Source of the DNA: Scolanthus callimorphus
Lineage: Eukaryota; Cnidaria; Anthozoa; Actiniaria; Edwardsiidae
Reading direction: 5' to 3'
Assembly (NCBI GenBank): GCA_033964015.1
Contig: CM066920.1
Span: 10,755,912-10,819,911 of the forward strand
DNA length: 64,000 bases
The first letter of the stretch is position 1, and each line of letters begins with the position of its first letter. The translations under genes and the position numbers were made by a program. Below, in pieces: positions 44,292-55,579 of the stretch. Below the pieces are notes generated by a model, which saw only the letters and a program-made list of their open reading frames with translations, did not search any database and had not been told where the DNA came from.

Positions 44292-45248
44292 GTAGGTAAT
44301 TGAGTGACGTCTGAAAGCCGAGGGGAATTCCTATTACACGCGCGCATGTTGTTGAATGAGAATGCGTTACGGTAGAAAACACCGAAAGAAGGTGTCATCA
44401 CGTGCTAGCTTCACGGTGTTCCACAGGCGACATTGGCCTTTTTCTGGGGATATTTAGCCAATAGAGGTGCTACAAACAGTCTGGTATAGGTGATTTACTT
44501 CGTTAACGGTTCACCATCACCTGGGCAATTACTTTTACATTTTTGTGGCAAGAATATTTTCGCGTTGTGCCTGGTGTCGTCACCTGGCTTCAGGCGTTTG
44601 TGTGGTTTCAATGTTTTGCGCACTTGGCGAAAGCGAAACGTAACCTGCGCCAAGTGGTGTCGGCTTCAGGCCCGTTTCGCGACCTCAAAACTCACTGTTG
44701 CGATTGACGATTATACGCAAGAAAACTGTGATGTTAATTTTCTTGAACCGGAAAGTTAAACATTCTAGGCAAGGAAGCCAAAGGATAGCTCAGAACCATT
44801 TTGGTTGATTTGGCAATCAATTTTGACCCACTGAAGAGGCCGAATCCAGCGTTTTGGTTTGATTGACAGCTAAAAATCGCCAATCGCCCATCGCAACATT
44901 GAATTTTGAGGTCGCGTAGCAATGCATATAGTGGTAAAAGGGGTTCGTTTTCCTTACTTTTCAGAGGGGGTTCGTATTTGCTCGTTTTCCTATCTTTTGC
45001 GGCGATTCTTTTTAGGTTCTTGGTTAGTTTATGAGGTAAAAGGTATACCTTTTTGGTTCCTGGGAGTTCGAACCCTTCGAACCCCCTTCCTACGGGCCTG
45101 GGCTTTCGCAGGCTATGCGAAACAGGGCGAAGATTGACTGGTTTGACTCTCAAACCTCAAACCGCACGGCGTGAAAATATTAATAGCATCGAGGAACTAA
45201 GATGTTCCTCCTCAAGAAAGTTATTTCCTTTTGCCTTCCACTTACCAG

Positions 45249-45349
45249 ACATCAACGAGTGTGCCAAAACGGAGCGACATGTACTGACCACGTGAACAGA
45301 TATGCTTGCACATGCGCAGCGGGTTGGACAGGAACTCACTGCGAAACAG
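45249..45349 (+). pseudogene. Gene C EGF(Ca) exon with a 13-base deletion
   Basis: The exon starts ACATCAACGAGTG and ends GAAACAG before GTGAGC, but is 101 nt instead of 114. The segment that should encode SNPC with the second cysteine is gone, with a CA microhomology at the join. The frame entered as DINEC stops at once; the downstream frame encodes [18 protein letters not shown] and GTHCETG intact. Confidence 0.8.
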
Positions 45350-45903
45350 GTGAGCAGCACTATTTAATGTACTACCCAGGGAAGTTACTTAATGCTTTAA
45401 AGAAACATTTTCTACATGCTGCCTAAGCATGTTCTGGAAAACTGGTCAAGATTCTAACGGAATAGCAAATGGACTAATCTTGAGCTGTTTCATCACATTT
45501 TTTAAAATGATGGTTAAAACACAGGATTTTGGGAGGATTTGGGGAGGGATCACTTCATTTTGGGGAGAGCGAAAGGGGGGATCTCTCAAAACCTGAAGCC
45601 CTGAAAGGGGGGACCACAAGAAATTTTCTAAGTAGTTATTCCAGCAACTTCTCTATCATTTGCATTTTTCTACCTCACTTCACTCAATACATAATAAAAA
45701 TTTCGGCGCGCTTCGCGCGCATAAACAATATCATCTAATTTAGTCTTTGGCAACTCGCGCAACGAAGACACTACCTTCCCATCGTTCACAAGATCAACCA
45801 ATCAAAATGTTTTGACACGGCACAATACAGTTACTGCGCGGACATAACGACACACGGAATATGTTCCTTGCCGTGTTCCCTGCATTTTCACAGTAGAACT
45901 TAC

Positions 45904-46017
45904 TTGTTTGGCAGCTGGCTCCTCCGTACCCAGCTGCACGCGAGCAGGAATATCTGTTCACGTGATCAGTGCATGCGCCTCCGTTCTGACAGGGACTGCT
46001 TGAACACTCATTGATGT
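45904..46017 (-). pseudogene. Orphan EGF(Ca) exon, opposite strand inside a gene C intron
   Basis: On the minus strand a 114-nt unit with acceptor TATAAG and donor GTAAGT encodes [26 protein letters not shown], then R in place of the fifth cysteine (CGT where relatives have TGT), then AAGYGGASCQTS. The frame is open but a structural cysteine is lost. Its closest relative in the window is the plus-strand exon 47188-47303, with which it shares the intron end CTCGTATAAG. It points against gene C and has no partner exons nearby, so it is best read as an inverted duplicate. Confidence 0.78.
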
Positions 46018-46743
46018 CTTATACGAGGTTGATCAGTCATTTCGCTTTATGTGATTGGCTGAATGTTCACGAGAATCCGATATTCCGTACTGCGCCGTTA
46101 TATCGTGGAGTTGCGTTCCAGCCAAGCAAAACTTCGTCGTTCCTTCAAAGACAGATACGGGTAAAATAATACGCAGAGCTCTGCCATGAGTGGTCCAGCA
46201 GTATCACAATAAAATTCTCATTGTTTTGGTGCTCAAGGGGAGTTCCATGGAACCCTTCGAACCTCCACTGAATCCGCCACTGCCGTGTTCCGTGCCTTTT
46301 CACAGACATACAAAATATGCTCTATTGAAGACGGAATCTTTCGGTTAAAATATATTATGTTCCACGTACAAGGAATGCAACGCAACCTTCGAACATAAAC
46401 GGTCTGCTAAAATCAGATGCGGCGTCCCACAAGTTAGATTCTTGCTCCCTTCTATAAGCGAATCCTGGGTCAAGAGCAAAGCTTGGAGACTCTGGTACCC
46501 AGGCTAATAATGTTTACTATTTTCTTCAGATATTAGATATCGGATCGTGGTATCAAATGCTTTAATATGGCGTTACCTTTAGTTATAATAGCAAATATTT
46601 TATCGCACCGATTAAGCCGAATCACAAAAGATGCTTTCTTGATATACAGGCTACCAAATCGCGATTATTTGAAGGAGTTATATGATATTCGCGGCTACAT
46701 ATTATCCATGTTCTTACCATTCCTTTCTACCTTCCATTCCAAG

Positions 46744-46854
46744 ATATCAACGAGTGCGCCAGTAATCCATGTCGGCATGGCGTGTGCAGTGATCACGTGA
46801 ACAGATACACTTGCAGTTGCAAAGGAGGCTGGAAGGGAACAAATTGCGACATTG
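46744..46854 (+). CDS. Gene C EGF(Ca) exon, in frame
   Basis: A 111-nt phase 1-1 exon encodes [26 protein letters not shown] and GTNCDIG. It is one codon shorter than its relatives between cysteines 2 and 3, which the EGF fold tolerates. Donor GTGAGT. Confidence 0.82.
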
Positions 46855-47187
46855 GTGAGTTTACACTAGAACGCTTGAGTTCTCTTTCATCAACTATAGT
46901 TATTTTTATTAACTTTTTATTAGAGCACATTCAACTTTTTTTCTATGACTTTATCGGCGAAATAGAAGATGTGTAATGTTGGGAGAGACACGAGAACGTT
47001 GTAAAATAACAAGCTGTCAGCGATCGACATCAAAAGTCCAATATGTTAAAATTATTGTCCATTAGACAAAATTTGATTGGGCTGCTTGTGGACGACAACA
47101 GGAAGGGGGAAGGTCTAGTATCTTGTTTCAGTGACACGAGGTAAAATCTTCTTATCGATTCTTATGTTAAATTTGTTCTCGTATAAG

Positions 47188-47303
47188 ACGTATCAATGAG
47201 TGTTCAAGTAATCCCTGTCGGAACGGAGGCACATGCACTGATCACGTGAACAGATATTCCTGCTCGTGTAAAGCTGGTTACGGTGGGACTAGATGCGAAA
47301 CAA
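47188..47303 (+). pseudogene. Gene C EGF(Ca) exon with a 2-base insertion at its 5' edge
   Basis: After GTATAAG the exon begins ACGTATCAATGAG where the related exon at 46017 reads ACATCAATGAG, and its length is 116 nt instead of 114. Used as is, it shifts the frame. The body encodes [26 protein letters not shown] and GTRCETS with all six cysteines. An unusual acceptor could rescue it; none is obvious. Confidence 0.75.
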
Positions 47304-47645
47304 GTAAGTTTGTTTATTTACCCTTTGTCTATTGGAGACTGAACCTGTTGTTTAGTATATATTCTAGTACAAGGTACCTATTTTATGTGGCATTCCATAA
47401 GCTCCACTCCTGGTCCTCTCTTTACTTTACGGAGGGAAATTTCGAAATCAAACGACGGGGAGCGGAAGCGGCGACTTTTGGAAATTTTGAACGTCAACAA
47501 TTGGTCAACAATATGCTTGCAGGCGACGAACAACTTTTCTCTTGAGCTCAAAGCTCAATTCACTATTGAGCTGATTGGTTTGGGCACTATAAAAACCCAA
47601 CGCAGACGTTCACTTTCTCCTCTGATATTTCAAATTTTATCCTAG

Positions 47646-47759
47646 ACATCAATGAATGTGCTAGCAGTCCTTGCCATAACGGGGGAGCATGTACTGGTCA
47701 CGTGAACAGATACTCCTGCACGTGCTCGTCCGTCTATTCAGGATCCAACTGTGAAGTCC
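47646..47759 (+). CDS. Gene C EGF(Ca) exon, in frame
   Basis: A 114-nt phase 1-1 exon encodes DINECASSPCHNGGAC, TGHVNRYSCTC and YSGSNCEV. Acceptor CCTAG, donor GTAAGT. Confidence 0.85.
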
Positions 47760-47855
47760 GTAAGTGCGTTATGTTTGAACCCTCATGCCTATTAACCTAC
47801 TCCTGTTGTATATTAACCCTAATGTGTATTAACCCCAATGCCTATTAACCTACTC

Positions 47856-48005
47856 CTCCCCTGCCTGTCACCTCGCAGGGGAGGTGCTGGTGCCGGTCAT
47901 TTGAGGGTTTTAGCTAATTGTCTGATTTTACATGCCCATAAAGTTCATTCGCGCGAGGGTAGACTCGATGTGATACGAGCTGGGGGTTCTGGGTACGAGA
48001 ATGGA
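47856..48005. mobile_element. Degenerate M1 MITE
   Basis: Contains CACCTCGCAGGGGAGG and ends GGGTACGAGAATGG; the left end is lost. In the last intron of gene C. Confidence 0.55.
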
Positions 48006-48247
48006 TTTTCATCCGCTACGGTACCGTCAGGCTTGTACAGATTAGTCTTAATGTGCTGCCTCGTACCCAGGCGACTGGGAGCGATCTAACGCGAAAGGCA
48101 TCATGGGAAAAGCCAAGAGCCTTCCAATGATCCTTTGCGAAAACCAACCATTCCCAAGATGCATTAGGCGCTCGCAACCAAAGCATTCGCTATAGGTTTC
48201 AGTCTCTCTGTTTCTACTAAATAGAGACGCCTAGGGACGAGGCAGCA

Positions 48248-48384
48248 TAAAGCCTACTTTCCATATAGTCTTATCTGTCGTATCAGTAAACCATGTGAAA
48301 CAAAATAATAATTCCAATTTCCATTGTTTCACGGTCGACTGATGCGGCAGATACGACAGATAAGACTATATGGAAACCAGGCCT
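48248..48384. mobile_element. 137-bp foldback MITE in gene C
   Basis: CTTTCCATATAGTCTTATC then TGTCGTATC, with the inverse at right. In the last intron of gene C. Confidence 0.75.
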
Positions 48385-48492
48385 AATGTGCCTGTGTTAA
48401 ACTGTGATGGTGTTGGAGGGGGAACAGACTGCTTACGATATTTTTGTCCTGCGCTGTATGTGCTAAAGATATCGCATTGCTCTGTCTTTCAG

Positions 48493-48737
48493 ATCCCGCG
48501 ACAGTGGGGACTGAGGGGAACGTCATAAGTTTAAGCTGTGGTAAAGGCAAAATTGACATCATTTTTGCATCGTATGGCAGTAGCACATGCGGCAGCCATA
48601 ATAACGCACTGTCGAAAGTTCGTGGTGCTTGCCAGGCCAAAACAAGCTGCAGTTTTCCTGTCGGCAACGATTATTTCGGGTTTGATCCCTGCTGGGGGCA
48701 ACCAAAGGGTGCAGCACTTCAGCATCGTTGCATATAA
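48493..48737 (+). CDS. Gene C terminal exon: diverged SUEL lectin domain
   Basis: A 245-nt exon with stop encodes a shorter SUEL domain (about 81 residues): LSCGKGKIDIIF, ASYGSSTC, CQAKTSC, YFGFDPC, ending QHRCI. The family's first cysteine is absent, the arginine of YGR is replaced by serine, and the HKYYE motif is replaced by PKGAALQ. Two of three glycan-site motifs are thus altered, so sugar binding may be changed or lost. Confidence 0.8.
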
Positions 48738-48858
48738 CTCTTGGTTGCAACCAGCCAAGTCCCTGGCGTTCTGGGTGGGTTTCCTGTGCTCGGAGATGAA
48801 CCGTGAGGATGCGCGAGCACTGGGCCGAGCTCACCCGCAGAACGCCTATACTAGTGAA

Positions 48859-49056
48859 ATAGACCTCCTCGACTTGGGCGTCTAATGTTTTCCCATTTCA
48901 GATCACGTGGCATTCTAATGACTATTCTCTCTTTCTTTTTCTGCTACGCATCGAAGGGTATATGAATATGGAAGCACTCCAAACAAAGAGAGAATACTCA
49001 TGGGAATGCCACGTGATCTGAAATGGGCAAAACATTACGCCCAAGCCGAGGTCTAT
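48859..49056. mobile_element. Foldback MITE, ATAGACCTCC family, copy 1
   Basis: Inverted arms ATAGACCTCCTCGACTTGG, AATGTTTTCCCATTTCAG, ATCACGTGGCAT. Inserted in a repeat whose undisturbed relative is at about 24580-24770. Second copy at 60396-60594. Confidence 0.85.
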
Positions 49057-49249
49057 TCGCCAAAATATACCCCGAAGAGGGTCTCCTATGACGTCACGTC
49101 ACATGTCTTATCAACCACAGGAAGCCCAACAAGAAAGACAGGGATTAGGCTGGGTTGCAAATAAATACGGTTCCGAGGGCCGGCGTTCCTAGGCTGTTTT
49201 TGGCGGCGGTACGCAAAAAAACCCATATGGTACTCCGTGCTGCTCGAAT

Positions 49250-49632
49250 GACAGAGCGGAAATGACCAAAAATGAAATGTCTAACTTCGCCATATTTCAA
49301 TATATAAGCTCAAGATTCCGTATACAAAGAGTTTCTATGGCCAAAAGCTTAATTCCAAATTTTAAAGAAATTTGAAGAATATGAATTTTAGATATGATTG
49401 AACAAAGTTTGCAGAATTCCTGATCAAAGTACCAATTCTCCCATAAAATGGCAGAGAAACCAAAGTTTAAAGCCTAATATCTCAAAGACGGATCCATTAG
49501 AAAAAAGTCATTTTTGATATTTTGTTTCTAATAAGACAAGGAGTCTGTATGAAAAAAAATCAAGCTTTTCTGAGTTAACCTGACCTTATTATTTGAAATG
49601 TATTGATCTAAACAGGTCATTTCCGCTCTGTC
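49250..49632. mobile_element. 383-bp hAT-size element with 8-bp target duplication
   Basis: TIR GACAGAGCGGAAATGACC and exact inverse; flanks GCTCGAAT at 49242-49249 and 49633-49640. Interior related to 43612-43989 around CAAAGACGGATCCATTAG. Confidence 0.85.
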
Positions 49633-50080
49633 GCTCGAATACTTATTTCGAAATGGATCACTGGAAGTTAGTATCTAGGTCAGTAACGTCAGCGAACCTC
49701 AGAGTAGAATTTAATTTTTCAAAGTCAGACACTACCAGATCGGTAGCTACAAAGACATGATACAATATATGTATTAATTTTACGTTCCGCGTGAATATTT
49801 TAGTAACTAACGTTTTGCAGCATTATTATGACAATATAGCTTGTAGTGTTCCAAAATTGCATGGCATGAACAAAATAATAGGGCAAAACATTGTGAAAAT
49901 ATTAAGCACGTAATTGTATACTTTGTGTATTGGTCAACAATTAGTTGTAAGTCTTGTAAATGTAATTTTGTCGTGGATCTTTGTTTAAGTCCGCCAATCC
50001 GAGAATTCGAAGAAATCCCCCGCTCTATCACTGTTTGCAATCTCGATCCCAGATCCTACTCCGCGTTTATTTCGTCCCCG

Positions 50081-50247
50081 GGGTCTTGTGGGTAATCTTC
50101 AAGAGCAGTTGGTCGAGCACAAGACCGTTTCGAAACAAAGACAACGTCGCTCCCATGTTCTTTAACAGTGTTCATATGACTCAGCCTCCTCCACTCCAAG
50201 GTCTTGTGCTCGACCAACCGCCATCTTGAAAATTACCCACAAGACCC
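50081..50247. mobile_element. 167-bp MITE, GGGTCTTGTGGGTAAT ends
   Basis: GGGTCTTGTGGGTAATC and inverse, with CTCGACCAAC in both arms. Related ends border 53544-54101. Confidence 0.75.
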
Positions 50248-50507
50248 TGAGGGTGAGGTTGGTCTGGCGGTAGACAATCATGTACGGTAGCCCGATTCTG
50301 GGGCGCTTTCCATTTGACGAAACATCTCGGAATTCTCAAATGGAAAGCGCCAAATCCGGGAAAAAATATATTCTGGAATTTGGGACATCCTTTTGAGCTT
50401 CCCCCGAACCCAGTGGAATTTTCGAGACTTCCGGGAAATGGCATCACTCCCAGTTATTTTCAGAAATTCCCGGAAACTCGAAACATAAGTTTTTGTCAAA
50501 TGGAAAG

Positions 50508-50715
50508 CATTCTCGTAGGCCCCGGCTCGCCTGCTCTCAGGGGAGGCTCTGGGGACATCCATTTGAGGGCCGTCGCTGATTGGCTGATTTTGAGCGCTGG
50601 AGCATGCGCTGAAAGGTATTTCTCTCAGGGGCTCTGTATTCGTGCATGCGTTAGTGGCTGTTACCAGAGCCTCTCCCGCGAGGTTACGAGCCGGGGAGCT
50701 CTGGGTTCGAGAATG
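50508..50715. mobile_element. M1 MITE with perfect 9-bp target duplication
   Basis: 208 bp flanked by AATGGAAAG at 50499-50507 and 50716-50724. Ends CATTCTCGTAGGC and GGGTTCGAGAATG. Confidence 0.88.
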
Positions 50716-51352
50716 AATGGAAAGCCGATATTCCCGCTCGCCATTTTGAAATTTGCCCACCGACACTAAGAACACCATATATGGAAAAGCGGATGTCCTA
50801 GATTCTCTGCGTCCGGAACGAAATTACATGCAAACGCACCTGCGTATGCATAATACCTTGCTTTGTTTTTTGTTTCCACTGACTATGTGCATTCACGCAA
50901 ACTGGGTTCGTACATGTACTTTTAAAGTCTTTCTCGCATTTGAATGGCAAAAACATGGTTTTCGTGTAAAGGCTCGTTATGGCAAATAGTAAATATGAAT
51001 ATTTGCCGGTATTTCATGAAAAAAGTATTCAGGACATGGTACACAGAGCTTAGAAATCCGCGGAACGCGGGGACATTCAATCGACAATGTCAACAATTAT
51101 ACTTCGGATACAATTAACATATTTTTTTGAAGAAATAAGTTGAAATTGTAGGACAGAATACCTACACAAAGTAACAGGTGTTGTGCACCAAACGACTTCG
51201 GTAAAATATCTGTTCGGAGGTCTCGACCGCTTGAATTTCGAAACTTTTGTTTCTGTACTCCGAGGAATTTTCAATGCATGCACATAAACACATAAAAACG
51301 TGGAATTTACTACTGGTATAAAGGTCGCCTAGAAATTTCGAATCGCTAAAAC

Positions 51353-52520
51353 ATCCCGGGGGGGACTCCCATATTTTTTGACCGGGGATGATCGTCGTAT
51401 CTTTTAGGGGTTAAAATCACGATGGTTTGGTCTCTTTTAGGGGTGATCGTGATCTTCAATAATGTATCAGTCAATTCCAGCGGTGACCATGCCCCCCCCG
51501 GGCATTTGGTCATTTCTAAAAATAAAACTGAAAATTCCCCGCCCCCGGGCTAGCAAAAATGCAGAATACCCCACGGCGGGGAACACAAAAAGCGGAAAAA
51601 TGCCCCACCCCCGGGACGAGAAAAAGACGGTAACTCTGCGTGACAAAGCTTCACAACAAAAACTTCAACTCCATTTATACTGTCCGAGCATTTGCAATTC
51701 GTTTTTTTTTTATGTACTTTAGTTTTCTCGTCTTTGAACGAGTTCTCATTTCACTGAAAGTGAGACAAAATATAAATAAAGAAGTGACATTCCTAGGCCA
51801 TTCGCGGTTGTAGCCATTTAGCTGCATCTCTCAATGCGAAATTTACCTTTATTCTATTTGCAGAGCAACTATTTCGCAGTTATGTTAATTGACTTTTTGC
51901 GGAATTGGAACTCTGTTTATAGTGTCAATTCATTTTTATGTTTTTCCACTGAGACGAAATTGCGAAATCTGTTTCTTCTCTATAGAAGACGGCGTTAACT
52001 GTGAAATGTGCAAATGTGTCAGTCTACAAACGTGGTGTATACGGGGCATGCTCTGCATTATATTTTATGTGGCGTTATTTTCTGTAACTGGGTTGTAGTT
52101 CGCAAAACCCGACGCGCTTGAGATGAGAAAACCAAAATTCCCCACCCCCCTCCCCCGGGGAAAAACAATTCCCGACCCCGGGGCCAGCAAAGTTTTCAAA
52201 ATTCCCCACCCCAGGGAAGGCACTGGTGTGCAAATGCCCCACGGTGTCCGGGGGGGGGGGATGGTCACCGCTGGAATTGACTGATACATAAATTTTAGGG
52301 AGATTGGTATCTTTTATGGCTGAAACTGTGTCCAAATTGTATTTTCTTATGATAGTGCTTCTAAAAACCGTGTAAGAAGAGAGATTATTCGATTCGAGAA
52401 GACGATAAATTAGAAACAAACACGGAAATTTCTTGATGGGTATCTTTCACCTTTACCTGTGTCCTTCGCGCCTACTTGGTACATAAGAACTCATGTTTTA
52501 GGTTTAGGGTATGACAAAAA
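51353..52520. mobile_element. Interrupted copy of the ACTCCCATATTTTTTG element
   Basis: 51353-51461 and 52290-52520 are the two halves of a copy of 14320-14735, split by the element 51462-52289. The right TIR is missing. Confidence 0.75.
51462..52289. mobile_element. 828-bp TIR element nested in another MITE
   Basis: ATGTATCAGTCAATTCCAGC then GGTGACCAT at left, exact inverse at right, followed inward by CCCCCCCGG runs. The uninterrupted target is visible at about 14411-14425. Confidence 0.85.
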
Positions 52521-53277
52521 CCGGCTCGAGCAAACCGAAAGAGTGGTGAAGTTTAGCATTTTTCTCGGTGCCTTAAAATACTTCAATGAACTCGAGACTT
52601 AGAGGGTTATTTTTGGTATATATTCAAGATTAATTTACGGAAGTATCAAAAAAAAAATCATATGAGATTTTTGTCAGAGGCGAAAAGTATAAATTTTATA
52701 ACAAACGTAAGATTTATAATATAATTTCTCAAATTTTGCAGTTTGCTTGAACACATGCCAAACAAAATCGGAAGCATTCTAAGAAGTGAAATTTGGCTGG
52801 TACATTGCCTTGGGTTTGTAGATTATTCGGGCGGCAAGGATCTTTTAATTCCGCAGATATTAGCCATTCTTTTTCAAGGAAATCTTTGCGGCATAAATAA
52901 CTTTGACATTTTGGAGCCTGAAAAAGTCCGTTCGAATAACATAAAATCGGCCCAATGAATGCTCTCCAAACTTGCTGTGATTAATGTTAGCTACTCAGGG
53001 ATTAGTGCGAGGGGTGTCATTTGAAAAGTTTAGGTCGCGCAACGCGTCCGATGGCTGCTAATTATAAACAAGGGTGTGGTTATAACGTTGCTATAGCAAC
53101 TCCGATCACAACAGAATGCACACTACAATAAAGTTCAAACCCTCCAGGGTAACCATGTGAAAGTTCAGACTGGTACAGGTTTTTGAGCGTGAACAGCAGG
53201 CATACAAAGATTGGGCGTTGAGGGCAGAAAAAATTGTAGGCAGCCTCCTAAAAGGCGCTTGAGTAATTATACTAAAG
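52521..53277. other. No gene seen
   Basis: A 71-codon frame at 52743-52958 has no recognisable domain. No PAN exon for gene D. Confidence 0.45.
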
Positions 53278-53367
53278 CAATTAGTCGCCTCAGGCTCCGT
53301 AAATATCGGCGACTAGTCACCTCGACTTTGTCTCGATGACTATTCGCCGATATTTACGTCTAATTGT
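53278..53367. repeat. Short hairpin
   Basis: CGTAAATATCGGCGA and inverse TCGCCGATATTTACG with CAATTAG/CTAATTG at the ends. Confidence 0.7.
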
Positions 53368-53543
53368 TAAATATTGACTAATGGCTGAAAAGGATAGGGA
53401 AAACAAGTTCCGTTTGTTCTGTTCGAGAATATGCACATGGTGCAATGTTTGGGAGCTAAAAAACATACCCATTGATTTTGTCAGGCCCTGTCAACCTGAC
53501 GAAGGCGTTTTTCTCCCGCTGGCGCGCTCCATGCAGCCTCGTT

Positions 53544-54101
53544 CTCAAGGTCGCTTCTTGGTAACATTCAAGATGGCGCGACAACGGAAGACGACGCCGA
53601 AAAAGGCTGAGACCTTCCACAGGGAGACCGCTCAAGCAAAACAGTATATGGTGATCATGTTTGAAAAATGAAAAGAAGTTCTCTGTCAATTTCTCTTTCA
53701 TGGCAGCATAGACTGAGAGAAGTCCGCAAAGTCCGCTACATATTGATGACGAACTTCAGTCGACTTCAGTACCCGTTTGTAGTTTTAAAAGATTAGAATT
53801 CAGTGCCGGAAACTGCAGAAGTCGATTTTAAACGCTACCCTTACTGCATTGCGGCCCCATTGCGGCTGGCCGGATACGACGTAGGCTACGCGGCAAAAAT
53901 CAGTCAGTTGTAATGGAGATTCATTTGACAACAGAGAAATTGTCTAGCTGGGATTTCCCATGCATTCGCCTTCATTTCTCAATCTTCTCCATCTATTGGA
54001 TTTTCCCTGTTTTTCTTAGGCGGTCTCCCTGTGGAAAGGCCTCACTCTTTGCAAGGGTCTTCCGTTGACCCGCCATCTTGAAAATTACCCAGGAGACCCT
54101 G
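53544..54101. mobile_element. 558-bp element with about 85-bp TIRs
   Basis: AAGATGGCGCGACAACGGAA then GACCTTCCACAGGGAGACC at left, inverse at right (GGTCTCCCTGTGGAAAGGCC and on). Confidence 0.75.
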
Positions 54102-54250
54102 GGGAAGAGGTTGGGCGCGCACTTTTCTACTGTGTAACCGAGCGCCGTAAACAAATCGGTCGCGTAATCTTGATATGTTTCTTTAAACAGTGACTTTAAG
54201 TGCAGGGATCATTTTGTTCAATTGTGTACTTTGTTCTCATTAATTACAAG

Positions 54251-54365
54251 AATCCATGTTACGAGAATCCTTGTCTCCATGGCGGCAGTTGCGAGGCAAC
54301 CTACCACGATAACTCCTTCACGTGCATATGTATGCCTTTGTACAAAGGTCGACTCTGTGAGATAG
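54251..54365 (+). CDS. Gene D exon: EGF-like domain
   Basis: A 115-nt exon encodes [21 protein letters not shown] and YKGRLCEI with six cysteines. Acceptor TTACAAG, donor GTGAC. Same length and phase as exon 2 of A and B. Confidence 0.82.
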
Positions 54366-54395
54366 GTGACAATCTTAAAGAATAATAAGTACAAA

Positions 54396-54557
54396 CATTA
54401 TTATACAGCTCGTATTTATTCGATCAAAGCGCGCGCTCTGATTGGTTCTATCATGGTCACGTGGGAAGGTCAAGCGGGCAACAATTTCATTATTATATAG
54501 CTCGTGTTTATTCGATCAAAGCGCGCGCTCTGATTGGTTCTATCATGGTCACGTGGC
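54396..54557. repeat. Tandem duplication of a 92-bp block in gene D intron
   Basis: GATCAAAGCGCGCGCTCTG, then ATTGGTTCTATCATGG, occurs twice at 92-bp spacing. Confidence 0.85.
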
Positions 54558-54702
54558 GGGCTACAAATCCAATGTAGCCCGCGCGGGCTACAATTAAAAA
54601 ATTGTTGCCCGCGCGGGCGACATCCATAGAGCGAGAAATTTCGGCGGATGACTTTTTTATGATTTTTACCGTATTTTCTTTTTGATATATAATAAAACAA
54701 TA

Positions 54703-54833
54703 AATGACTGCACCCTCGGGAAACAGCGAGTTTTGTTTTCCCTCGAATCTCGATGTTTTCCTCGACTTCGTCTCGGGAAACATCGAGATTCTCGGGAAAA
54801 CAAAACTCGCTGTTTCCCTCGGAAGCAGTCATT
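54703..54833. mobile_element. 131-bp foldback element in gene D intron
   Basis: Near-perfect palindrome: AATGACTGCACCCTCGGG, AAACAGCGAGTTTTG, TTTTCCCTCGAATCTCGATG and inverse. Confidence 0.85.
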
Positions 54834-55398
54834 AAGTGTATATTGTTGCCCCCGCGGGAGACGTCGCTATAGAGCGAGAAATTTTGTCGGACTATTTTTA
54901 CACCGTATCCCTGTTTCCCTCAGAAGCAATCATTAAAGTGTATAATAATCGGTAGCAAATAGAAAAATCATTATTATGACACTTTGGGGTGCAGCCATCA
55001 TTTGCTTAAGGGGGGCTCAACTACTGAAAATATATCAGATATATGATGACAGACCATTTTCACTATTTTTCGTCCCAATAGGGGGATGGGGGTGTTACAT
55101 GCACCGTAGGACCCCCTTAGCTAAGCTCCCTATCTGGTGTCCACACTGTAAGGGCCTGTTCACATGAGGCAAGATATCTCAGGGGGTAGTAGGGATATAT
55201 CCGTTCCCCCGAGTTGTCTCGGGTAGACAAAATTCCGAGACTCCGAGATTCTTGTTATTTTCATGGACCATTCGCTACCTCTAATATATACTTGTACAAA
55301 AATCCCCAGGAGCATTTTCAGGCTCGTGTCTAGTTTACAATTATTCCTCGAGCCCGAATGGGTTCTGAGTCAATAGCTAGAGGCGAGAGGAATAATTG

Positions 55399-55579
55399 TT
55401 TTAGTAAAATCACACTAGTAGATATATAGTAGAAACGTTTACTGGTCTGGTCATTTGGGATTTTATAGCTTTCAAATCCGACACTTTCCGCTACTAGTAG
55501 GCTATAACTTACAGCCTACTAGTAGCTCAACCAATCAGAGCAGCATTGACAATAGACCACTAGTGTGATTTGACTAAAA
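55399..55579. mobile_element. 181-bp MITE in gene D intron
   Basis: TTTTAGTAAAATCACACTAG and inverse CTAGTGTGATTTGACTAAAA; CCAATCAGAG in the right arm. Confidence 0.75.

Larger units (their letters stand above)
44177..48737 (+). pseudogene. Gene C: inverted, damaged EGF-EGF(Ca)x4-SUEL lectin locus
   Basis: Six plus-strand exons are visible: 44177-44291 (EGF), 45249-45349, 46744-46854, 47188-47303, 47646-47759 (EGF_CA) and 48493-48737 (SUEL with stop). No signal peptide or PAN exon was found between 40.4 and 44.1 kb, so the 5' end is missing or diverged. Exon 2 has lost 13 bases and exon 4 has gained 2, so normal splicing breaks the frame. Because these exons are phase 1-1, skipping both would leave an open 195-codon frame. 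It has one more EGF_CA unit than A and B. It is either a pseudogene or a gene producing a shorter isoform; transcripts would decide. Confidence 0.65.

Noticed and set aside
44734..45153. 139-codon minus-strand frame
   Set aside because: It lies over inverted repeat sequence (CGACCTCAAAATTCA arms at 44685 and 44905) and has no recognisable domain.
53381..53671. 96-codon plus-strand frame
   Set aside because: It covers a long TIR (53544 onwards) and shows no domain.
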